The translations under genes were made by a program, and so were the position numbers. From Hirundichthys speculiger (taxonomy: Eukaryota > Chordata > Actinopteri > Beloniformes > Exocoetidae), in the NCBI GenBank assembly GCA_018398805.1, contig JAGFBZ010002341.1:186001-250000 (forward strand): a stretch of DNA of 64,000 nucleotides. Direction: 5' to 3'. Shown here piece after piece: positions 53,891 to 64,000 of the stretch. Positions within the stretch are counted from its first letter, which is position 1. Each line of letters opens with the position of its first letter. Under the pieces are notes generated by a model. That model worked only from the letters and a program-made list of their open reading frames with translations. It was not told where the DNA came from and made no database searches.

Positions 53891-54034
53891 GGATGCACGC
53901 TAACGCGTGATCGGTTTTTGCCAAATGCAGCAAAGCAGATGAGCAACGAGCCAAAACCCCCATGAAAAGAGCATGCCAGGGGTTCCTCCGGGTGAAGAAG
54001 TGGATTATTCTGCAGGGGCACAGTCGGTCATCTG
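53891..54034. repeat. long direct repeat, right copy (144 bp)
   Basis: Partner of 52489-52625. It starts GGATGCACGCTAACGCG right after the element and ends CAGTCGGTCATCTG. Confidence 0.9.
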
Positions 54035-54414
54035 GTTTTAACCCACTCGAGCTGCGCTAAAAGTGAAACAGCTACGAAACAAAATAACTGAAAAGAGGCA
54101 CGGAAAAGATCTGGAAAAGCACTGAAAGGAGGCAACTCATTCCCACAGAGTTCAGGCAGTCGCTAATGGAAACAGGTTCTCGACACGTTACATTGTTCAA
54201 TTACATCTGAGCCGCAGAAAATGTTGATTTGGATCTGTACGCTCTCATGCTGAGAGCAGGTCTCCACTTCAACGTCATAAGGAATATATTTTAGCGTATA
54301 GCTGATCGATATTTCTAAACTGTAACTGAAAAGGTTGATGTTGTGTAACTGTGAGGTGGTCGTCTAATGCCTCGCTTCCACCATATTTACTTGAAAAAAA
54401 TGCACACCGTCATG

Positions 54415-54420
54415 TTTATT
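54415..54420 (-). terminator. claudin polyadenylation signal
   Basis: TTTATT on the plus strand is AATAAA on the minus strand, 70 bp beyond the claudin stop codon. It implies a very short 3' UTR. Confidence 0.6.
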
Positions 54421-54489
54421 CATATGTATTTGAAGGCATCTGAGTGAATTCAGGTGATGTTGGCGCTGTAAAGGAGTGATGGAATGACA

Positions 54490-55311
54490 TCATACATATC
54501 CTGTGATGTCATATCCTGCTGCAGTGGGCTTCTTGGCTCCCTGGACCCCGCGAGCACTCGACCCGGAGCTGCCGCTTGGGCTGCGGACCAGCGTGTGTCC
54601 CCTGCTGGCCGCGTTGACGCCCCCCACCTGCAGCGTGGGGTTGCGGTAGGTCTGCGAGGTCGTTCGGACCCCCGTGCCGGACACGCCGGCCGTCGTCGGG
54701 TACGGGTACCCTCCCCCGTGCCGTCTCCCGCGGCCCCCGTCCTGCTCCTCGCAGCACGAAACGCACAGCAGCCCCCCGCCCAGCATGGAGATGAGCGCCG
54801 AGGCCAGGCCGAGGTACAGGCACTCGCCGAGCTCGAACTTCATGCTGGCTGGTATGTTCGGGCGGTAGAAAGTCTGGACCACCTCATGGGTGGTCCACGC
54901 TACGGGCACGAGGGCCAGGAAGCCTGCGGCGAGAAACAGCCCTCCGCCCGTACCCGCCACGCGACCCTTAGCTGCTCCTGAGCTCTCCAGGCAAACGGTG
55001 CACTGCATCCCCAGGGTGGCCATGGGGATTGCGAGGAGAGACAACACGAGAGAGATGACCATCAGAGCCCGAGAGGCTTGCAGGTCGGAGGACAGGGCCA
55101 GCATCGAGTTGTAGGTCTCACACTGAAAGGCGCCCGTGCTCTGATAGACGCACTCCATCCACAGGCCCCTCATGTTGGCCACGGCCGTGACGATGTTGGA
55201 GCCAATGTGCGCAGAAATCTGCCAATATGGCAGCACTGTGGCGACGAGGGTCCCCAGCATCCCAAAAAGGCCCAAGAAGAAGCCCATCAGTTCCAGAGCT
55301 GCCGACGCCAT
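54490..55311 (-). CDS. cldn2: claudin, claudin-2 type
   Basis: Four-span tight-junction protein of 273 residues in one uninterrupted ORF (start CGGCGATGG, stop TGA at 54490). Transmembrane segments lie at about 8-28, 82-102, 121-141 and 164-184. The first extracellular loop has the claudin signature W30, G49-L50-W51, C54 and C64, and R81 follows. Residue 65 is Glu and 67 is Tyr; in mammalian claudin-2, Asp65 and Tyr67 line the paracellular cation pore, so a cation-selective pore is likely. The tail is long (about 88 residues, Gly/Ser/Thr/Arg-rich) but ends TGYV, as claudin-2 does, a PDZ-binding end for ZO proteins. Claudin-14 is the main alternative (WTT-EVVQ-FY resembles it). Linkage to rbm41 in the human CLDN2 orientation supports claudin-2. 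Confidence 0.9.
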   Translation of the reverse strand: MASAALELMGFFLGLFGMLGTLVATVLPYWQISAHIGSNIVTAVANMRGLWMECVYQSTGAFQCETYNSMLALSSDLQASRALMVISLVLSLLAIPMATLGMQCTVCLESSGAAKGRVAGTGGGLFLAAGFLALVPVAWTTHEVVQTFYRPNIPASMKFELGECLYLGLASALISMLGGGLLCVSCCEEQDGGRGRRHGGGYPYPTTAGVSGTGVRTTSQTYRNPTLQVGGVNAASRGHTLVRSPSGSSGSSARGVQGAKKPTAAGYDITGYV

Positions 55312-55335
55312 CGCCGCAACCCTGATGGGGGAGCT
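55312..55335 (-). other. claudin 5' UTR end with splice acceptor
   Basis: On the minus strand, GTGTGGTCTTCTAG precedes AGCTCCC, a plausible 3' splice site 24 nt upstream of the ATG. An upstream non-coding exon is therefore likely, as in mammalian CLDN2. Minus-strand donors TCG|GTAAGT (exon end 56780) and CCG|GTAAGT (exon end 61900) are the best candidates I can see for such exons. Confidence 0.45.
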
Positions 55336-55599
55336 CTAGAAGACCACACAGAGAAGAAAGTTAGGAGGTCAGTGATGCTGAAGGGACTGTTGTACATGGC
55401 ATCGATAATAAAGCACCCTTAATGCTTAATGCTAACATTTTCTCATCCTGTCTGATATTGGTGTTATAAAACATTAAAAAAAAACATTTATACGTCCAAC
55501 TCTAGAGCTGTTTGAAGCTAAAGCAATCATCCACACACAACAACACAACACAGTACAAATGCTACACGTATGAACAATACGGTCGCACGAACAGCCTCT

Positions 55600-56585
55600 C
55601 AGAACAGGATCTTTTTCGTATGTGGGATACCAACTGTGTGTAGGTTTTCAATGTCACACACTGCCTCCATCTTTAAAACTAAATTGAAAACATTTCTGTT
55701 TAGTAAAGCCTACAGTTAGTCTAAACTATAGTGTCTAGGGGCTAATAGTTGTCGCTATAGTTGTAGGAGCTAAGACTAGAGTAGGCTCGTCTTATTCACA
55801 GCTTCGTCATAGCTATGCTGCTATAGGCCTACGCTGCAGGGAGACGCCAACATTATCTGCTGAGCGGTGTCTCCACTGCCCTTCTCTCTTCCTTCCCTTT
55901 CCTCCTCCAGCTCATTCTATAATTTAATTAGGAGCAACTCATTACTGTAACTATGCTCCATTTTCTTTTCTTTCCTGTGGTTTGTTGTGCTGTTTGGCCC
56001 CCATTTTTTTCTCTTTTTCTGTGTATTTGCAGGGCAGAGTTTCCTGAGTTGCATACTGACTTTCAGTTCCCTCCTCTGTCCATCTCAGCGTTTACCTCCA
56101 CCTGTGTGTGTAGATGTGTTCAGGGTGCCGGCTGGCGTGGTGACCGGTGATCTAGTCCTCTGACCATCTCACCTCAGTGCTGCTACCTGCATCTGTTTAT
56201 GTTTATGTTTATGTGGTCATTACATTCAGTCATTTGTGTGCTCTCCTCTCTCTGTCCTACATCTTCTCTCTATCCTGTCTCCCCTTTTTCCTTTCTTTAC
56301 CCGGCTGGCTTTAAGCAGGAAGGTCCCCTCATATGATCCAGGTCCTGCTCAAGGTTTCTTCCTCTTAAAGTAGGAGTTTTTCCTTGCCACTGTTTGGCTG
56401 AAAGTTTTTTTTCTCCCACTGTGGGAGTTTTTTTTACCTGCCATTATCCTTGTTTAGGATTCAATATTATATTTTTAGTTAATGATATTTGCTCGGGGGT
56501 CATGCTTCTGGGTCTCTGTAAAGCGCCTAGAGACAACTGACATTGTAACAGACGCTATACAAGTAAAACTGAATTGAATTGAATT
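55600..56585 (+). repeat. non-LTR retrotransposon 3' end (copy 3)
   Basis: TTAAAACTAAATTGAAAACATTTCTGTTTAG resembles the last codons of an ORF2. It is followed by CTTATTCACAGCTTCGTCATAG, TATGATCCAGGTCCTGCTCAAGG, TTTTTCCTTGCCACTGTTTGGC, TAAAGCGCCTAGAGACAACTG and the tail TGAATTGAATTGAATTG. This is the most complete of the three tails. A claudin intron seems to hold it. Confidence 0.75.
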
Positions 56586-58064
56586 GCCGTCCAGACAAAA
56601 CCCTTTTCAGGGAAAGGACTTGCTTGTTTCAGCAAGACAAAGCTCTTTTTCTCCAACAGTATGTTTCTGCAGTCAGAGTTCATGAGTTAAACTGACCTGA
56701 CAGTCCAAATGTCACCGGCTGTAAACCTCTGGAGAGAAATATGACAAAATAAATGACAGTGAATGTGTGAGGAACTTACCGACAATATGTAGTTACAAAT
56801 AATAAAGCACAATTGATCACAACAGATGTCACTATTTCACATTATTTACTCTCACATCTGGTTGAACCATCATTCGTCTTATTTAGTGCAGTTTATGTTT
56901 GTCTGAGACTACGTTATTTCCCAGATTCTAGCTCCAGGCTTGCATTGCTTTTAACCTTCATGTTACAACCACTTCTTGGCTGTATTACTAATGATTGATA
57001 ACTGATTTAGAAGCTGGAGTCTGGCTGCCCGACATCTAAATCCTGCAGGGCGGTCAAGCCAAAAAGTTTGCCTGTATTTATTCAAGCTGCTTTAATTGAT
57101 GTTCACGTTCTGCAGTCCGAGCATCTTTCCACTTGAAAAATGCAGAAACGTGCACGCGCTGTCATGCATTACCTGAGAGTCCTGTGGGTAACTGAAGGAT
57201 TGCCCCGAGGTCTGACAGCGTTCCTTTGCTGCAGCCGCTGAAGTTGCAGCTGAAGTGGAGGATGAGGAGGTGGAGGATGAAGGTACAGCACACTCCGCAG
57301 CTGATGAAGATTGGATCCACCACTGGTTTTTTCTGTTCCTCCAACAGAGCTGGGTTTTCTCTCTTTTTTTTTTTTTGTTTTGTGATTTTTCTTGCTGGAT
57401 CAGACCCTGGCTGCTGCCTCTGAACTCAGCGTAGTCACAGCTGTCATGTTGCTGCTGTATGGTACCGGCTGGACCGGAGCCAGGAAATGCTTTTAGGACC
57501 AGTGGAGGAAGTAGAGTCCTTTAACAAACGATGTTACAGCCAGGGTTCCTGCACAGTGTCTCTCTGTCTTGGTCTGACGTTCCCCCGCCGTCCTTCATCC
57601 AGACCTTCACCTACTGTCATGTGCACACGCACTGACAGTGACAACTCTGGTGGTGACACACATCCCAGTTGCCAGCCAGGTTAATCATTTCCTCATCTGT
57701 CATCTCTCCAAAAACAGACCTTTGGCACAACTCGACCTAAAAAAACAAAAAAAGTTACGCAGCCCTTCATGAGAGAAAGGTGTTTTGGCGGTTTCGTTTT
57801 CTGCATAAGTGGATAAAAGTGCACTTTATCAAAAATACTTAATGCTCATAAATGTTGGTTTTAAGAGAGGAACAAACGTCGCCATTTATCTTTTCATGTC
57901 ATGGCTCTCTTCGGCAGAAAATGGCTTGGAAGCATTTTTTAAATTAAAATCAACAATGTTATGAAGTGAAAATAAGTAGTTTTCTTTTTTTTAAAGACAG
58001 AGGAATGATATTGCTGCCGAATAGGGACGTCTAGATAAAGTCTCAAGTGTAGGTGATCATGTCA
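56586..58064. other. no supported gene; weak exon-like pieces near 57.2 kb
   Basis: A plus-strand acceptor (GTTCCTTTGCTGCAG at 57233) precedes a short Glu/Val/Asp-rich open stretch, and a minus-strand ATG frame (57344 down to 57174) meets CTCTCAG|GTAATG. They overlap on opposite strands and neither resembles a known protein, so I make no gene call. Nothing else was seen. Confidence 0.35.
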
Positions 58065-58072
58065 TTCTAGAA

Positions 58073-58423
58073 CAGTGGTTCTCAAACTTTTAATACTGCG
58101 TACCTCCTGAGAAACTGTTCACCTCTCTGAGTACCACCATGATGACCAATTTTAAAATATAAGCCATATATATTTTATATTACTATATTATATACATATA
58201 TCATATATTCTCAATTAGCTTTAAATTCACAGGAGAGATGTTTATTCTTTATTGTAATTATTTATTGCTACCTGAATTTAATTTGAAATTTATTTATAAT
58301 GCATTGTATGTTTCCAATTTAATTTTAAAAAAAGTGAAAATGTGTCCTGACATTCCCCCGCGTACCACCAGAGAGCGCTCGCTAACCACCAGTGGTACGC
58401 GTACCACAGTTTGCGCACTACTG
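58073..58423. mobile_element. hAT-like MITE, intact
   Basis: The ends CAGTGGTTCTCAAACTTTTAAT and GTACCACAGTTTGCGCACTACTG are imperfect inverted repeats. They are flanked by TTCTAGAA (58065-58072) and TTCTAGAT (58424-58431), 7 of 8 identical. This is the intact form of the copy split at 43.5-44.7 kb. Confidence 0.82.
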
Positions 58424-59559
58424 TTCTAGATCATTTATCGGGTTTGTCTTTCTGCACTGATCTATATGACTCTGAAATGTTCTCATTTGTTTGACCTTTG
58501 TTTGAACGCTATCAAGTTTACCTCAGGATGCAAAATAAATGTTTCCACATTCAGTTTTTATAAAAATCATCAATTAACATGAGGCAGCAACCATATTCAA
58601 CCCTATTCAGATCTGACTCTCACAGATAATCGTCCACACGAGCGGACAGGAGTGACTGTTGGAATCAAACCCACGATGTCACTTGCTATCACTGACATAG
58701 ATATACTTGTCGTTGTGTAAAAGTGTCCAGTTTTAAACTAAAGCATTAACTAAAGCATCCGAGAAAGGAAAGCGTAAAGTCAAGCATTGGTAAAAACCAA
58801 ACTCTCGAGGACGAGTCTGTGGCTTCGTTAGTGTCGCAGGAAAAATCTGAGCTTGTTCAAGACCGTCCAAAATGTGGACCCACGTCTTTCCTTCAAGGGT
58901 CACAGGGGTCTCCTGGAGCCAATGAGCAGGAGTTAGACCCTGGACAGGTCACCAGTCCACCGCAGGGCCACACATGTTCACCACACGAGCAGTTAGTGAC
59001 TAGCCTCACATGCTGATTTATTTTGGGACTGTGCTTGAGAAACCAGAGAAAGGCCGTGCAGGCACAGGAGGAACAATCCAAACTCCAGCTAGAGACCCTC
59101 GCTGGGACTAAAACAGGCAGGTGGTTCAGCTGAGTGAACCTTTTTACAACCCGATGAAGCCGTAAAATTAAAACAAGAGCTGCCAAGAGTGTAGAAACAT
59201 GTTAGAATTTAGTTTTTTTATTTAATTTGGAAGAAAATTTATTTTTCAATACATCACATGTAAAGTATTAGTGACATTTAAGCATTAAGCTGATACTGTT
59301 TCTGCTACAAAGTTGATGTTTGATGACAAGGTTATGCTTTTATTTTATTTTATTATTGACTATGTAGACATAGATATCCCACAGGAATGTGTCCCTGCCT
59401 ACGACATGGTTGAAAAATTATTTTTCAACCATGTCTTTAAATGGACTTTAAATGGATATACTAATAAAAAAATGAAAATATAAACTTTTTTCCATCATAA
59501 CAGCAGCAGTGGGCTTCCATACGAAATATCACTTCATCATTTTCAAGTTAATATATGTA
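58424..59559. other. no gene recognised
   Basis: Around 58900-58990, CTGGAGCCAATGAGCAGG and GGACAGGTCACCAGTCCACC resemble a decayed fish interspersed repeat. There is also a perfect AAATTATTTTTCAACCATGT-type local hairpin near 59410-59440. No exon. Confidence 0.4.
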
Positions 59560-59757
59560 GCAATACCGTTTCTGACCACATGGGGGCATAAAAAACTCTG
59601 CTCTGTTGACAAATGAGTCACTAACAGTACCGGACTGATAAGCAGAGACAGTCTGGCATATCTTGTAATACCACTTTGTCCCACAAGAAGCCCTTCCCTG
59701 TCTTCGAGGGTTGATGCTTGCAATGTGCTGCCCCATGTGACCAGAAGTGGTACGGCT
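59560..59757. mobile_element. foldback MITE (copy B)
   Basis: GCAATACCGTTTCTGACCACATGGGG pairs with CCCCATGTGACCAGAAGTGGTACGGC. The internal words CCACTTTGTCCCA and GTGCTGCCCCATG are shared with copy A at 13353-13572. Confidence 0.75.
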
Positions 59758-61327
59758 GCATGAATTTGCTTTAAAACAAGATTAAAGAACAGTGACTTTC
59801 TGTTTAGCTCTCATTTAAATACAAGTTTGCCTTGAGGTTCTTCGAATATTTTTTTTTTTTTTTGTTCAGAATTAATTAAATTGTGGATGTCTTAAAGCAC
59901 CTTTGACACTCCATACAAGCTGTTTTCAGCCTGCCATAAAATAATGAAAATTTACCACTCAAATAAGCTGACATCAGCCTTGGCAGCCTTGCGTGTTTGA
60001 TCATTTATCACATATTTATTGGCTTGTCAGTTTGAAGACTGCTGATGCTGATCTGCAAGAAAAAAATGAAAAAAATAAAACGATACATACCATGTCACTG
60101 TATCCCAAGATGACAGAGAGAGAGACTCGTCCTCCCTTCTTGAGCCAAAGCGTTCACGCTCGCCATCGGCGTGTGTGTTGGTCTCACTTAGTACAGTCGC
60201 CCAGTTTGCTGCTGATCCCAGTCCTCAAACTTGAGACTTTTGGTTTCTAATCCTTCCAACCGGCCCTCACATGGCAGCAGCATCATAATGGGATTAGGCT
60301 GTAATCCAGTCACTTCCCCCTGCAAAGCAGACTGAGAGGCTAACGTCCACGCACTCTGAAACACTCAGCCTTTATTAGAAACCACAGAGAGGCATTATCT
60401 GGGCACACTGCATATTAATGTCTCAGCTCAGGTCAGCCTGTGACCCTTTGTTTTACTGCTGGCTGGCTGTGAATTAATAAAAAGAAATGGACAGTGTGGA
60501 ACTTTTGACTTGCTCCCCACACAACCAGAACAAAAAAAAAAAGAAAGAAAAATACAGCACAGTGAAAAAAAAGAAGTTAATGTTGCTTAATTTTCTGCTG
60601 TAAGAGCCGAACACTCCTCTTGATGTTTTAATGCTGGCTTATAATCAGCCTCTAGCAAAGTGCCTTTGCTCAGAAGGAAAAGGCGTATCTCATTTTGAGC
60701 CCCTTTCATGGTTCCTGGACCACACAGTCTTTCAAAATGTCAAAGAATTTTCCAGACCCAGACGAGCACCGACCAACCTTGGACACAATCAGGGTTGTTC
60801 TCTGCAGACAGGCATGAAATAAACGACCTGTTCACTTGTCAGACCTTTCGTTCAATCGATGAATGAAACAAATGACGACTGAATTATTTACCGAAATGTA
60901 TCTTAAGAACAAAAAGTACGTTCATCTTGAGTTTAGCTGCAGCACCAAGGTGGAACAGGGAGATGTTTAGCGACCGTGCAGCATCTCCTCTTGTTTAAAC
61001 AGCAGCCCGTACCCTACTACCCTAATATTATCCCATCATTATCACTTGTGTCTTCTTATGTCTTATTTTAGGATTTGACTTCAACAGTCCTGAGTCCTGT
61101 TTGACATAGATTTCACTTTGTTATGCAACAAGTATTTTATTTGTTGGTTTATTTCGACAGGAACAGTGCATATCAATGAACATTGAATCAACAGCAGATG
61201 CAAATATGCCAGATTAGAGCTTGAATTCACATTGGCAGTTCCTGGGCAGGTGAGGAGCACGAAACAACTGCACAGGACAACAACAAACAAAAAAACAAAA
61301 CAGAACATTACATAACAACAATACAAC
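59758..61327. other. no gene recognised
   Basis: Nothing supported apart from T runs (59850) and A-rich stretches (60530-60575). Confidence 0.5.
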
Positions 61328-61708
61328 TAGGGGTGTGAAAAAAAAATTGGCAATACATTGCCATTTTTGGTTGCCCAATATAATATCGATTTTTCAGCTC
61401 CTTATATCGATTTTTTAGGAAAATTCATGTATTAGACGCATTGTGAATACTTAAATGTGCAAAAACACTAATAATAAACAATAAATAGGTTGTTTTGAAG
61501 CAAATAGTTTTGACTCAATTTGTCCTCTGAATGATCAATATCATCTGATAAACATATACAGCATCTTGATTTTTCATCTCTACTTTTAATTTTGATATGA
61601 ACTGGGCAGAATATCGCAATATATTGTGATATCGCAATAATATTGTATCGTGACCCAAGTTTCATGATACATATCGTATTGTGAGGTCCTTGCCAATACT
61701 CACCCCTA
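61328..61708. mobile_element. hAT MITE, intact (family of 38993)
   Basis: The ends TAGGGGTGTG and CTCACCCCTA are flanked by the perfect duplication AATACAAC (61320-61327 and 61709-61716). The interior matches 38993-39345 closely, including ATGATCAATATCATCTGATAAAC and the ATATCG-rich right half. Confidence 0.92.
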
Positions 61709-62085
61709 AATACAACCTACATTACACATAAGTAGGAGCACGTATGTCTCGTCAGACTAGAGTATAAAGTTCATATTATAAAGTGCATATGTGCTCAAGT
61801 AAAATGCATGAAATTAACTTTAATAAATAGAAAGTATCCGTGAGTCCAGCGATAACGGTTCCATGACAGCTGCAGGAAGGAAACAAGCTGGAAACTTACC
61901 GGTGGGTATGTGAGTCCCAGTGACACGTTCACACCTGAAAAACCGAGACGATGATAATAATGACGCAGAAAACACGTACATGTGATACCTGCCCACGTAC
62001 GTTCCATGGAAACACGGTAAAGGGATGTTTTTACGTGCTGCAGATGTTAAAGGTCTAAAGAAACATAATCCTGAAATTGTTTCAC
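61709..62085. other. no gene recognised; strong minus-strand splice donor
   Basis: CGGTGGGTATG preceded by GAAACTTAC reads on the minus strand as CCG|GTAAGT (exon end 61900). It might be a distant non-coding exon of the claudin, but there is no independent support. Confidence 0.3.
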
Positions 62086-62386
62086 AAGTTTTTTGCAGAC
62101 TAATGAACTTTTGTCCTTCTTTTCTTCTGAGAGATTCTGTCTCTTGAAGATGCTCGTTTCATGTCTAATCATGACGTTGACCTGCCGATCAACCTCATTA
62201 GTTGCAAGATCTTTCTCCGGGTGTTTCTTCTTAGCAGCATTTAGTTTTCAGGCTTTTGTTGGCCATGTCCCAACCTTTTTTTTTAGATGTGTTTCTGTTT
62301 CTGATGTGTTTTCTGGGTTCCATTATTAAAATATTTGAGTTACAAATCATTGATCTCTTAACTTTTTTGGAATTGGGATTATAAAG
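62086..62386. mobile_element. right end of a mariner-like element
   Basis: GGCTTTTGTTGGCCATGTCCCAACC, TTTAGATGTGTTTCTG, TACAAATCATTGATCTC and the terminal AACTTTTTTGGAATTGGGATTATA match the 3' end of a widespread fish element whose ends read TACAACCCCAATTCCAAAAA in other copies. Only the end is present. Confidence 0.65.
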
Positions 62387-63077
62387 TAAAGGAGTAAACT
62401 AAAGCTGGGTATCAAAAATAAAGTGTTTGTTGTATTGTCTTTTGGGCTTGTCCTCACAACTGTTGCCTTGCCAATGCTGGTTAATTCTGCTCGAGGCACA
62501 TCCAACCCTCCATTTCTGCTCCAGGACAAATATTTGGGTCACACCTGGCCAACGGAGCATGGACAGAGGTGCAAAAATAAGCCACATCTGGTCAAAATTT
62601 GTCTCAGAACGGACTTTGACAGACATCCAATTTGTTTAGCCTTGTGTTTGTCGGTGCACTTTCTCCTAAATATTCACTCTAAAAGCACAGTGGAAGTGGA
62701 CGATGAAATGGTCAGAGCAGAAAGAAGGGATGATTACAAGAAAGACCACTTTTAATGTTCTTATGAAAGCTTTACAAGTGTCATTTTAGCATTTAGTTGT
62801 GACAGTAAAAGCTTTATTTAAGAGACTAAACAGTACAAATCCATCCATCCATCATCCATACCTGTTTATTCCTGTGCAGGGCCACGGGGATCTGCTGGAG
62901 CCTATCACAGCTCCCAGAGGTACACCCTGGATGGGTCACCAGTCCATCACAGACAGTCCAAATCATATTTTTAAAAAAATGTCTACAGGAGATTTCACAG
63001 ACTTTTGGCCACATATTTTGCAAACTCCCATCTTGTTTTCAGGTCAGGTTTTTTGAGAGGGCTTTGGTTAAGGAATA
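62387..63077. other. no gene; decayed repeat at 62838-62955
   Basis: CCATCCATCCATC, then GCCACGGGGATCTGCTGGAGCC, CACCCTGGATGGGTCACC and AGTCCATCACA, is the minus-strand end of the common fish repeat that finishes in (GATG)n. No exon was recognised in the rest. Confidence 0.5.
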
Positions 63078-63912
63078 CAGTGATCCCTTGCCAATTTGTG
63101 CTTTAAGTTCTGCGGTTTTAGTTATTCGCGCATTTTTCAGAAATATATAATACAAAAAAGAGAGAGAGAAAAGAGAAAATCGCTGAAATTCCGCTAAAAT
63201 CCACACCACAGCAGACAAGAGGCCAAGCTGCCAGTGAAACGTCAAACAATGACTCACAGCCTCCTGTAAGAGGAGGACAGAACTCTAGAATCTGTGTGCT
63301 GATTGGCCGAAATGCATCACCCAAACATCACAGGATGTTGTGCGCGTTCTCTCACAGCGAAGAAATGTTGTGAGCCAGCCTGGCCCCTTTAAGAAGGTGG
63401 CCTTATGGGTAATGTAGTGTGTGTGTCGTGGGACGACAGAATGAAAACAGGGGTAGATGAAAAGTGTAGTGAGCATATACAGCAGCCCAGCGTGTATAGA
63501 TTTACATTCTCTGTTAACCGACAGGAGCCCAACAATACAACCTGTGTGATGTTACAAGTTCCTGCAGTGCCACAATAAAGTGACCGTTCCATGCAGAGAA
63601 AACCAGACTTTTTCTTTTGTTGTTGTTAGCGTGTTACCTGCTGATTACAAGCCAAAAATAGCACAATACCAGCAGTTTCTTTACTACGGTTCAGAGACCA
63701 GAGGCTGTGAAGGTAACAGAAAGACCACAGTTGAGCCTTTGTCTTGTTTTGCTGCCGTGTCTCGCTACTTTTTTTTGGTTTTTAAACATATTTTAAACAC
63801 ATGATTGAGGCTCGGGGGTCTTGGGCTCCAGTTTGTGAATTTTGATTTTCACGGGGAGGGCGGGGGGTCCTTGCGCCGGTACCCATTAACCACGAAAAAT
63901 AAGGGATCACTG
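63078..63912. mobile_element. Tigger/pogo-like non-autonomous element, complete
   Basis: The 835-bp element is flanked by TA. The ends CAGTGATCCCTTGCCAAT and AAATAAGGGATCACTG are inverted repeats typical of pogo/Tigger elements. It is the longest copy here and the likely parent form of those at 23083 (deleted) and 43680 (nested, in opposite orientation). No transposase frame survives. Confidence 0.82.
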
Positions 63913-63917
63913 TACCT

Positions 63918-64000
63918 TAGAGGTCTTCACGGGTCCACTTTCATGGACCCAAACCCGAATGGACCCGTGAAAATTCGACCCGAAAACCGACCCGGCCTGA
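63918..64000. mobile_element. start of a hAT-like element, cut by the window end
   Basis: TTAGAGGTCTTCACGGGTCCA followed by repeated GACCC/ACCCG words is a common left end of fish hAT elements. The rest lies outside the window. Confidence 0.5.

Noticed and set aside
54484..54981. 165-codon plus-strand frame over the claudin
   Set aside because: GC-rich shadow of the claudin ORF on the other strand.
57162..57344. 60-codon minus-strand frame with a hydrophobic stretch, and the overlapping acidic plus-strand stretch
   Set aside because: Opposite strands of a GAGGATGAAG-rich sequence explain both. There is no family match, so I could not call either a gene.
55312..64000. Search for RIPPLY1 or TBC1D8B, the human neighbours beyond CLDN2
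   Set aside because: I found no WRPW-type motif followed by a Ripply block and no TBC-domain exon in this part.

Overview
The window looks like nuclear DNA of a ray-finned (teleost, probably percomorph) fish. Three things point there: protein-coding genes split by short introns, a dense and often nested load of fish-type DNA transposons (Tc1/mariner, hAT, pogo/Tigger-like, a THAP-bearing element), and tRNA-derived SINEs and non-LTR retrotransposon tails. There is no sign of bacterial or organellar sequence. I see no endogenous retrovirus.

Two genes are well supported. The first is rbm41 (plus strand, 33.15-48.24 kb), an RNA-binding protein with one C-terminal RRM related to the minor-spliceosome protein U11/U12-65K. 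I could place its exons by hand. The first coding exon contributes only 8 nt (ATG CGG AG). Intron 4 appears to use a GC donor. The frame changes once near 43.3 kb, which needs either a small intron or a 1-nt indel. The second is an intronless claudin ORF on the minus strand (54.49-55.31 kb), claudin-2 type, with the complete W-GLW-C-C signature and a C-terminal TGYV. In human Xq22.3, CLDN2 and RBM41 lie in the same relative orientation with MORC4 between them. Here the roughly 6 kb between the two genes holds only repeats and an unrecognised exon-like ORF.

Layout: 1-29 kb has no recognisable gene, apart from a weak candidate Pro/Ser/Thr-rich exon at 2.1 kb. It carries Tc1, SINE, hAT and foldback elements, including a large inverted repeat at 27.0-28.5 kb whose arms each hold a decayed THAP zinc-finger exon. 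At 29.6-30.35 kb there is a CpG-rich, promoter-like block with a CRE, GC box and TATA box. From 30.6 to 33 kb there is a complete hAT-type element and then unique sequence. From 33.1 to 48.3 kb is rbm41, whose introns are packed with transposons; the last one holds a nearly intact Tc1 element. From 48.4 to 54.4 kb there are retrotransposon pieces and a hAT element bounded by unusually long direct repeats. After the claudin, 55.4-64 kb is mostly repeats, including a complete Tigger-like element at the right edge.

All calls come from reading the sequence and remembered family features. No alignment or database search was run, so repeat family names are approximate.
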